From NCBI GenBank assembly GCA_965243385.1, contig CBDEUV010000002.1, positions 372,001 to 436,000 of the forward strand: DNA of 64,000 bases. Direction: 5' to 3'. The stretch is from JANSYA01 sp965243385. GTDB lineage: Bacteria > Spirochaetota > Leptospiria > Leptospirales > Leptonemataceae. The notes beneath the pieces were generated by a model. It searched no databases and was not told the DNA's origin. It saw only the letters and a program-made list of their open reading frames with translations. A program made the translations under genes and the position numbers. The number at the start of each line of letters is the position of its first letter. Within the stretch, counting starts at the first letter, position 1. Below, one piece after another: positions 35,208 to 41,804 of this stretch.

Positions 35208-35873
35208 TTAATACGCGAAGCGCACGCCGTATGCTACGAAATTGCTGCCGCAAATCGACGGACAGAGGGTGCCGAATATCCCGCTGCGATGGTGAACGCG
35301 TACAAAGGCCCGCGGCCTGTAATAATCGAAAGGCACGGCCATCTCCAGCTCGAATACCAGGTAGTTCAGCAGATTGCGCGAAGTCTCCGTGCGCAGATCG
35401 GGCCGGCTGATCGAACGGCGCGGGTTTTCCAGATCCGGGTTGCGGGTCGCCAGCGAAAGCCCCTCCCCGATCGCCACGCTGAAGGGCGTGCCGCGAAAGG
35501 GTTCCGTGATGCGCGCCATCACCAGGCCATTGAATTCCAGGTGTTTTTGAACGCCCGTATGATGCACCAGCTGCCCTTCGCCTTCGAGATCCGCTCGCCA
35601 TAGACGGGTGGCCAGCGGGCGGCCCAGAGTCAGAACCGAAATATAGCTGGCTTCGTAACGGGTGCGACCCGCCAGCAGGATCTGCCCGAGATTGGTCCGG
35701 GTGTATTTGCCGCGATAGAACGAGATATCCCAGGTCCGTTCCGTCGCCCGAAGCGGGGGCGGCTCCTCTTCCGAGTCGTGGGTATGGGCCCACAGGTCCG
35801 GAGCCAGACACAGCAGCAGGCCGATCAGCATCGCCCGCGCGCATTTGCTTCCGGAAAATATCGTCTCTGCCAT
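35208..35873 (-). CDS. Predicted outer-membrane beta-barrel protein
   Basis: 221 residues from ATG 35873 (MAETIFSGSKCARAML), which gives a signal peptide ending LLLCLAPDLWA; the frame stays open into the methyltransferase gene. After cleavage: HTHDSEEE, then strands such as WDISFYRGKYTRTNLGQIL, TRYEASYISVLTLGRPL, FSVAIGEGLSLATRN and a C-terminal FVAYGVRFAY ending in Tyr, all typical of a small 8-strand barrel. The FVRVHHRSGIFG segment recalls the His-Ser region of PagL-like lipid A deacylases, but I cannot assign that family securely. 97 bp downstream of the methyltransferase. Confidence 0.6.
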   Translation of the reverse strand: MAETIFSGSKCARAMLIGLLLCLAPDLWAHTHDSEEEPPPLRATERTWDISFYRGKYTRTNLGQILLAGRTRYEASYISVLTLGRPLATRLWRADLEGEGQLVHHTGVQKHLEFNGLVMARITEPFRGTPFSVAIGEGLSLATRNPDLENPRRSISRPDLRTETSRNLLNYLVFELEMAVPFDYYRPRAFVRVHHRSGIFGTLCPSICGSNFVAYGVRFAY

Positions 35874-35970
35874 GATCCCGCAACGCCTCGCTGGAAGCTT
35901 GGACGGCGACGACGGGTTAGATGTTCGTTCGGTTTCGTTCGGTCTTAGCCGGACGGCGCGCCGCCGCGCT

Positions 35971-36924
35971 CTATTGCGCGGCGGACACCTGGAGCGAATC
36001 CAGCAGCGCTTCGATTTCATCGCCCGGCCGATACTCGAAACGCGCCGTGAGCCCTGCGCCGGCCTCAACCGTAACGGCTTTCGGCAGCGGAATCACCAGG
36101 TTCTGATTCATCCATTCGACGATTCCAGGGCTCACCGCCTGGCCCGCCGAATCCGGAGCGATGGCGGCAGTTGATTCAGTCTCGTCGATCGCGAGCACGT
36201 TTTTCGTAATAAAACGCAGGGCATTGCATTCGCCGGCGGCCTCGATCGCGAGCGGCCCCTCGTAGCCGATCGTTTCGACCGGCGCGTTCAGATAGTCTAC
36301 GATTTTGTAAGGCACGACCGGACCGAGCGCACGGACGCGCTGATCCAGGGGATTCGCCGGGTCTTCGAATAAGGGCAGCGGCGCGCGATAACCGAAAAAG
36401 TCGAAATCGAATTGAATCGGCTCCACCCCGAGCAGGCTGGCCTGCGGTACGAATACCGGCAGGGTCGGGCCGAATTTCTCCTGATAACGCGCGCGAAACT
36501 CGGCCAGCATGCGAACCTGGGATTCGCGCAGCAGCGCTGAGTGCAACATTTCGCATACGACCACGTCCACGGGTTCCGGCGGCAAATACGCGAAGGCGTC
36601 GCCGGTTACGACTTCCACCTGGCCTGCGACGCCGTTGTCCGCAAGCAGCAGTCGCGCGCGCTCCGCCAGCTCCGGCTGGCGTTCCACGCACCAGACCTGA
36701 GCCGCCCCGCTGCGAGCCGCGAAAAACGACAGCACCCCCGTGCCGGTGCCGAGCTCCAGGACCCGACCGCCCACCGGCACGACCAGCTCCAGCGCGCGGC
36801 GAAAGCCGATCATGCGCGCTTCGTCGAGCAGCATCTGATAGTGATAGTGTTGCGGAATAAAGCGACCGAGTTCCGCTTCGCCCGCGCTGTGCTGGTGATG
36901 AGAAGAAGAAGTTCCTGAGTTCAT
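35971..36924 (-). CDS. PRMT-like class I SAM-dependent methyltransferase
   Basis: 317 residues. The N-terminal helix HYHYQMLLDEARMIGFRRAL matches the PRMT 'xxxxMLxDxxRxxxYxxAI' segment. Motif I is VLELGTGTGVLSFFAARSGA (55-74) with the post-I acidic Glu81. The double-E loop CEMLHSALLRE (124-134) keeps both glutamates (E125, E134) at the same 9-residue spacing as PRMT1 SEWMGYCLFYE. The C-terminal half is beta-rich, like the PRMT barrel; the THW loop position reads VEW (269-271), so the conserved His is replaced. Protein-arginine methylation is therefore plausible but unproven. It begins 7 bp after dut. RGG-rich PNPase and Gly/Arg-rich IF2 are encoded upstream on the same strand. An N-terminal His/Ser-rich stretch (SSSHHQH) is unexplained. 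Confidence 0.75.
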   Translation of the reverse strand: MNSGTSSSHHQHSAGEAELGRFIPQHYHYQMLLDEARMIGFRRALELVVPVGGRVLELGTGTGVLSFFAARSGAAQVWCVERQPELAERARLLLADNGVAGQVEVVTGDAFAYLPPEPVDVVVCEMLHSALLRESQVRMLAEFRARYQEKFGPTLPVFVPQASLLGVEPIQFDFDFFGYRAPLPLFEDPANPLDQRVRALGPVVPYKIVDYLNAPVETIGYEGPLAIEAAGECNALRFITKNVLAIDETESTAAIAPDSAGQAVSPGIVEWMNQNLVIPLPKAVTVEAGAGLTARFEYRPGDEIEALLDSLQVSAAQ

Positions 36925-36931
36925 ACGCGTA

Positions 36932-37387
36932 TCAGGCGAGCCCGGTGCTGCCGAAACCGCCCGTGCCGCGTTCGGTGCCGCTTAAATCGTCGAGGCCTTC
37001 GACTTCGTCCCATTCGAACGGCTGTATTTTTTCCAGCATCAACTGCGCGATGCGATCGCCGTGGCGCAGACGAATGGGGTCGCGGCTCAGATTGCCGACG
37101 ATCACTTTGAGTTCGCCGCGAAAATCCGCGTCGATGGTCGCCGGGCTGTTGGGTAGAATCAGGCCGTCGCGCAGGGCCAGACCCGAGCGCGGGCGCAGGG
37201 AAATAAAATAACCTTCCGGAATTTCGAAGGTGAGCCCGGTGGGCACGCTCGCTCTCGAACCCGGCGTGAGAATCATCTCGGTGTCGGGAGCCAGGCAGGC
37301 GTGCAGATCCAGCGCCGCCGAACCGGCGGTCGCCCGTTCCGGCAGCTTCGCGCCGGGAGCGCGATGGATCTTAACGCGGGGTATCAC
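36932..37387 (-). CDS. dut: Deoxyuridine 5'-triphosphate nucleotidohydrolase (dUTPase)
   Basis: 151 residues, trimeric dUTPase that removes dUTP and supplies dUMP. All five motifs: AGSAALDLHACL (1), PRSGLALRDGLI (2, RSG), NSPATIDADFRGELKVIVGN (3, with the catalytic Asp region), RHGDRIAQLMLEKI (4), and ERGTGGFGSTGL (5, the C-terminal P-loop-like arm). Pairs functionally with dcd at 9.3 kb. Separated from pnp by 74 bp containing a modest terminator. Confidence 0.96.
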   Translation of the reverse strand: MIPRVKIHRAPGAKLPERATAGSAALDLHACLAPDTEMILTPGSRASVPTGLTFEIPEGYFISLRPRSGLALRDGLILPNSPATIDADFRGELKVIVGNLSRDPIRLRHGDRIAQLMLEKIQPFEWDEVEGLDDLSGTERGTGGFGSTGLA

Positions 37388-37425
37388 TGGAGTGAGTTCA
37401 CCTGTCCGGACTCCGGGACGCTCCC

Positions 37426-37452
37426 AAAAAAACGGAAACGCCCGGGTCCGTT
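37426..37452 (-). terminator. Putative intrinsic terminator after pnp
   Basis: On the minus strand AACGGA (37452-37447), a 10-nt loop, TCCGTT (37436-37431), running into a tract of T (complement of the A-run 37426-37432). The stem is only 6 bp, so termination is probably partial and dut plus the methyltransferase may be reached by read-through. Confidence 0.6.
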
Positions 37453-37461
37453 AGCGACGAC

Positions 37462-39708
37462 TTATCGCCGGCCGCGATCGCCGCCGCGACCACGGTCTCC
37501 GCCGCCGCGGGGGCCGCCCCGACCACGATCGCGATCGCCGCCGCGACCGCCACGATCGCTGCCACCGCGATCGCCGCCGCGGCCATTAAAGCCGGGTTTG
37601 CCGTGCAGATCTTTGTGAATCAGGTCCACGCGGCCCTGACGGTCCACGCCCATCACGACGACCGGAATGATATCGCCTTCTTTGTACAGCGAGCTGACGG
37701 AGGAGACCCGCTCTTCCGACATTTTCGAAACGTGGAGCAATCCTTCTTTGCCCGGGAATAATTCGACGAAAGCGCCGAATTCCGCGATCCGCTTCACGAT
37801 GCCTTCGTAACTGTCGCCTTCGTTCAATTCGCGGAAGATGTCCTCGACCATGACCTGCGCCGCGTCGAGCGAGCCCTGGTTCGGAGAAGCGATCGATACG
37901 GAGCCGTCGTCTTCGACGGAAATATCCGCGCCGGTCTTTTCGATGATCGCGCGAATGATTTTGCCGCCGGGGCCGATCAGCTCGCCGATGCGATCCTGAT
38001 CGATCTTGATGGTCTTAATGCGCGGCGCGCTCGGAGCGAGATCCGAACGCGTTTTGCCCAGCGCCTCGTTCATCTTATTCAAGATGTGCATCCGGCCCTT
38101 CTCGGCCTGCTCCAGCGCCTCGCGCAGGCGCTCAATCGAGATGCCGGTCAATTTTAGGTCGAGCTGAAATGCGGTGATGCCTTTCTCGGTGCCCGCGACT
38201 TTGAAGTCCATATCGCCGAAGTGGTCTTCGATACCGGCGATATCCGAGAGTATCGAATATTTACCGTCGTCGCTGGTGAACATACCCATCGCGATGCCGG
38301 AGACCGGCGCTTTGACCGGCACGCCGCCGGCCATCATCGCGAGCGAGCCCGAGCACACGGTCGCCATCGACGAACTGCCATTGGACTCCATGATCTCCGC
38401 GACCAGGCGAATCACATACGGGAATTCATCGTGCGAAGGCAGCACCGCGTTTAAGGCGCGCCACGCCAGGTTTCCGTGACCGATTTCGCGGCGGCCGGGG
38501 CCCATCATACGTTTTACTTCGCCGACCGAATAGGGCGGGAAGTTGTAGTGTAAAAGAAAATTCTTCTGCTGCTGACCGAATACGGTTTCGTAGCGCTGGC
38601 CGTCGGAGCCCGTGCCGAGCGTGAGCACGCCCAGGGCCTGGGTTTGACCGCGGGTGAACACGGCGGAACCGTGCGCGCCGGGCAGCACGTCAAGCTCGAC
38701 GGAAATGTCGCGGATCTCATCGGGCGCACGGCCGTCGGAGCGCTTGTTGTTTTCGAAGATGTTGTTGCGAACGACTTCGTATTCCAGCTCGTGCAGCTCG
38801 TGCTTGATGTCTTTTTTCGACTGATCGAGCTTGCTTTTTTCCATGCCCGCCGCCGCAAGTTTCTCTTCGAAATGAGCGACGGTTTCTTTGTTCACTTCGC
38901 GGATCTGATTGCCGCGCGCGATTTTGTCGGTGTTATTATTGGCGACTTTCAGCTTTTCGAAAGCGTACTCGCGCACTTCTTTCATCAACCCTTCGTCGGG
39001 CAGGCGCAGGCTGAGCTCGCGCTTGGTTACGCCGGTCGCGTCGCTGAGCTCCGTTTGGAATGCGAGTTTCTTTTTGATATTGTCGTGTGCGAACTGGAGC
39101 GCTTCGAGCATCTCTTCGTTCGTGAATTCGTTCGCGCCGCCTTCGATCATGGTGATCGCGTTTTCGGAACCGGCGACGATCAATTCCAGATCGCCGGTAG
39201 CGCGATCGGCCAGCGAAGGATCGGCCACAAGCTTACCGCCAATGCGGGCGACGACCACGCCCGCGATCGGGCCGTGAAAGGGGATATCCGAACAGGCGAT
39301 TGCCGCCGAAGCCGCGGTCAGCGCGTGGCCTTCGACCGAAGTGCCTTCGTCGGCGGACAGCATGGTGATCAGCAACTGAACTTCGGAGAAATAACCGGTG
39401 GGAAACAGCGGACGAATGGGCCGGTCGATCAAACGCGACATCAGCGTTTCGTGATCCGCGGGCCGGTTTTCCCGTTTGAAATAGCCGCCGGGAATCCGGC
39501 CGGCCGCGTAGAATTTTTCGCGATAGTCGACGGTCAGGGGAAAGAAGTCCTGACCTTCCCGGGCCTCTTTTTCCGCGCAGACCGTGGCCAGCAGCACGAG
39601 ATTTCCGGAACGATAGACGACGGAACCGTGAGCCTGCTTGGCCCAGTTTCCCGTCTCAATGGATATAGTACGAGAATCGATCTCGACTGATTTGTTATGA
39701 ACTGGCAT
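37462..39708 (-). CDS. pnp: Polynucleotide phosphorylase with RGG-rich tail
   Basis: 748 residues. 3'-5' phosphorolytic exoribonuclease. Two RNase PH domains (first about 10-230; second about 320-550 with GRAPDEIRDISVELDVLPGAHGSAVFTRGQTQAL and DFKVAGTEKGITAFQLDLKLTGI), KH domain (IDQDRIGELIGPGGKIIRAIIEKTGADISVEDDG) and S1 domain (GIVKRIAEFGAFVELFPGKEGLLHVSKMSEERV). The last ~46 residues (nt 37465-37600) carry seven RGG motifs (GRGGDRGGSDRGGRGGDRDR and on), an extension that most bacterial PNPases lack. Follows rpsO by 31 bp, the classic rpsO-pnp pair. Confidence 0.96.
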   Translation of the reverse strand: MPVHNKSVEIDSRTISIETGNWAKQAHGSVVYRSGNLVLLATVCAEKEAREGQDFFPLTVDYREKFYAAGRIPGGYFKRENRPADHETLMSRLIDRPIRPLFPTGYFSEVQLLITMLSADEGTSVEGHALTAASAAIACSDIPFHGPIAGVVVARIGGKLVADPSLADRATGDLELIVAGSENAITMIEGGANEFTNEEMLEALQFAHDNIKKKLAFQTELSDATGVTKRELSLRLPDEGLMKEVREYAFEKLKVANNNTDKIARGNQIREVNKETVAHFEEKLAAAGMEKSKLDQSKKDIKHELHELEYEVVRNNIFENNKRSDGRAPDEIRDISVELDVLPGAHGSAVFTRGQTQALGVLTLGTGSDGQRYETVFGQQQKNFLLHYNFPPYSVGEVKRMMGPGRREIGHGNLAWRALNAVLPSHDEFPYVIRLVAEIMESNGSSSMATVCSGSLAMMAGGVPVKAPVSGIAMGMFTSDDGKYSILSDIAGIEDHFGDMDFKVAGTEKGITAFQLDLKLTGISIERLREALEQAEKGRMHILNKMNEALGKTRSDLAPSAPRIKTIKIDQDRIGELIGPGGKIIRAIIEKTGADISVEDDGSVSIASPNQGSLDAAQVMVEDIFRELNEGDSYEGIVKRIAEFGAFVELFPGKEGLLHVSKMSEERVSSVSSLYKEGDIIPVVVMGVDRQGRVDLIHKDLHGKPGFNGRGGDRGGSDRGGRGGDRDRGRGGPRGGGDRGRGGDRGRR

Positions 39709-39739
39709 AATCCACCTCGCCGAACAGGGGCCAGCCGGA

Positions 39740-40006
39740 TTATTTGCGGATGCCGAGGCGCTCGATCAGAGACCGGTAGCCTTCGAAGTTTTTGCGCTTC
39801 AGGTAATCAAGCAGACGACGCCGTCTGCCCACCATTTTGAGAAGACCACGCCGGGAATGGTGGTCTTTCGTATGGGTTTTGAAGTGTTCGGTGAGCTCGC
39901 GAATGCGGGCCGTAAGCAGCGCGACCTGAACTTCCGTAGAGCCGGTGTCCTTGTCGCCTTTCCCATAATCCTGGATGATTGATTTTTTCTGCGCCTGTTC
40001 GATCAT
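39740..40006 (-). CDS. rpsO: 30S ribosomal protein uS15
   Basis: 88 residues from ATG 40006 (MIEQAQKKSIIQDYGKGD), with a purine-rich AAGAAGAA upstream; the frame extends 26 codons further but the family starts here. Typical sequence: DTGSTEVQVALLTARIRELTEHFKTHTKDHHSRRGLLKMV, GRRRRLLDYLKRKNFEGYRSLIERLGIRK. Binds the central domain of 16S rRNA. The 132 bp upstream (40007-40138) may carry an rpsO-pnp leader; a GC-rich inverted repeat is visible there but no U-tract. Confidence 0.97.
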   Translation of the reverse strand: MIEQAQKKSIIQDYGKGDKDTGSTEVQVALLTARIRELTEHFKTHTKDHHSRRGLLKMVGRRRRLLDYLKRKNFEGYRSLIERLGIRK

Positions 40007-40138
40007 GTTTTCAATTCTTCTTGGTAAATGCAAAGATTTCAGGGAGACCTGGCCCGCAAAGCACTTTTTAACACGGCTCTGCAAATGTCCTTGCGCCTGA
40101 GCCCGGTCCCGGGTCTGAGCCTCAGTTTCCGCTGAATC

Positions 40139-41311
40139 TCAGCCGAAAACCCGCATATATTTATACGACCCGGGCCGCGTCACCCGGGCCCAGGCGAGCA
40201 GCCGGCCCGCAACCCCACTGGAGCCGGAATTCTCGTCTGCGCCACCCGTATCGAGCGCGATCGGGGCCGCCCCGGATTCGATAAAGAAATCCGTCCCGGT
40301 CCGCTCCGGCAGCGATTGTAAGATCGGGCAGCGTCCCTGGAGAACGTCCGCAAGCTCCGAAGCCGGCACCTGGCAGCGCGGCCAGTCCGGGAGAGCCAGG
40401 CGCGCGTCCCGGACCAGGGCCGGCGGACCGTCGGCTGACGCGGCGTGCGCCCCCGCCGGCCGATCTCGCGCCGGTCGGGGCGCGGCGTCTGAAAATCGCG
40501 GCCGCCAGATCAACGGAGGCGACGCTGCGTCTTCCGATCCAAAATCGGGCATCGCGGCGGTGTCATTGTCAACGCCCGCATCCGGGAGCCGGACTGCCTG
40601 CACGTCGCCGTCGAGCCGATGCCCGCCCAGGCGATAACGGCGGAGTTCCGAAAGATGCACGGGAAAGTCTAACTCCCGGCTCAGGTCCCGGGCGAAGGCC
40701 CGAATATAAGTACCTCCGCTCACGTAGAGATCCAGATCGAGCGCTCCCGCCTCCAGGTCGTAACGCAAAAGTTCCAGCTCGTACACCCGAATATCGCGCC
40801 AGGCGGGAAGTTCGGTCTGGCCCCCACGCGCGCGATCGGAAAAACGGCGGCCGTCCTGCTTGAGCGCCGAATAGAGCGGCGGCTGCTGCCGGGTCGCCTC
40901 CCGAATGGCGAGCACCGCACGCATGACGCGCTCCCGTTCGGATTCGAGAAAGCGACGGGTTTCCGCCGGCGAGACCGACTCGACGATTTCGCCATGGGGA
41001 TCGTGGGTGTCGGTGAAAGCGCCGAATTGAAAGCGGCCGACGTAGCCTTTATCCGCGTGCAGAAATTGATCGGCAAGCGCCGTGGCCCGCCCGGTCAGAA
41101 GCAGCATCAATCCGCTTGCGAATCGGTCGAGGGTGCCGGTATGACCGACCTTGATTTTTCTCTGAGGGGCGCCGGAGCCCGGGCCGGGTTCGCCGGCCGG
41201 CGCGCATTGCGCGGCGCGGCGTTTCAATTCATGTTTTAAGCGACCTACCAGGGCCGCCGACCCCAGGCCCTTCGGTTTATCCGCCAGGACGAATCCTTCG
41301 AGTAAATTCAA
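40139..41311 (-). CDS. truB: tRNA pseudouridine(55) synthase TruB
   Basis: 390 residues from TTG 41311, chosen because GGAGAG lies 8 nt upstream and the protein then begins LNLLEGFVLADKPKGLGS; the frame continues upstream into rbfA. Catalytic motif GHTGTLDRFASGLMLLLTG carries the Asp, followed by KGYVGRFQFGAFTDTHDPHGE, QQPPLYSALKQDGRRFSDRAR and YVSGGTYIRAFARDLSREL. Forms pseudouridine 55 in the tRNA T-loop. Beyond residue ~240 there is an Ala/Asp/Pro-rich insert, then a C-terminal domain (WPRCQVPASELADVLQGRCP). rbfA ends 22 bp upstream. Confidence 0.93.
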   Translation of the reverse strand: MNLLEGFVLADKPKGLGSAALVGRLKHELKRRAAQCAPAGEPGPGSGAPQRKIKVGHTGTLDRFASGLMLLLTGRATALADQFLHADKGYVGRFQFGAFTDTHDPHGEIVESVSPAETRRFLESERERVMRAVLAIREATRQQPPLYSALKQDGRRFSDRARGGQTELPAWRDIRVYELELLRYDLEAGALDLDLYVSGGTYIRAFARDLSRELDFPVHLSELRRYRLGGHRLDGDVQAVRLPDAGVDNDTAAMPDFGSEDAASPPLIWRPRFSDAAPRPARDRPAGAHAASADGPPALVRDARLALPDWPRCQVPASELADVLQGRCPILQSLPERTGTDFFIESGAAPIALDTGGADENSGSSGVAGRLLAWARVTRPGSYKYMRVFG

Positions 41312-41333
41312 CGAAGCTGCTCTCCGGCCGCAA

Positions 41334-41780
41334 TCAATCCAGGTCGCCGCCGGCGCCCGTCTCGCCGACAGAGGTCGATTCGGAGGCGCCGTCTGCATCG
41401 CGCGGATTCGCCGGCGTTTCCAGTCGCGACTCTTCCGGCGGCCGCTCGCGTTCGATCATTTCAATAATCCGATCGCCTTCGGCGATGCTGGTGTCGAGGG
41501 CGTATTCCATGCGCGGTGTATAACGCAGCCGCAGATCTTTGCCGATCTGACTTTGAAAATAACCCAGATTCGCCGCGAGCCCCTGCCAGGTTTCGCGGTT
41601 CTCCTCTTCGCTGCCGAAGAGCGATACGCGAATGATCGCGCTGGAAAGATCCGCCGCCAGATCGACCCCGGTAACAGATACCAGCCCCAGGCGCTCGTCC
41701 TTGGCGCGACGCTTCATGATCAAATTCGCGAAGCCGCGCATCATTGCGGACTCCAATCGCTTTTTTCGAAGGGGTTTCAT
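41334..41780 (-). CDS. rbfA: Ribosome-binding factor A
   Basis: 148 residues. KH-fold 30S maturation factor. Recognisable: MKPLRKKRLESAMMRGFANLIMKRRAKDERLGLVSVTGVDLAADLSSAIIRVSLFG, LAANLGYFQSQIGKDLRLRYTPRMEYALDTSIAEGDRIIEMIE. The C-terminal ~35 residues are an acidic, disordered tail (ADGASESTSVGETGAGGDLD). 24 bp after infB. Confidence 0.93.
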   Translation of the reverse strand: MKPLRKKRLESAMMRGFANLIMKRRAKDERLGLVSVTGVDLAADLSSAIIRVSLFGSEEENRETWQGLAANLGYFQSQIGKDLRLRYTPRMEYALDTSIAEGDRIIEMIERERPPEESRLETPANPRDADGASESTSVGETGAGGDLD

Positions 41781-41804
41781 CAGAGCGGTTCGGCGGGAAC
41801 CGGA

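Noticed and set aside
9286..37387. dcd and dut in one window as possible redundancy or phage trait
   Set aside because: Both are ordinary housekeeping genes in many bacteria; no phage gene or atypical composition accompanies either.
38644..39690. 348-codon open frame antisense to pnp
   Set aside because: Composition is typical of the reverse complement of a real gene, no start signal, no domain.
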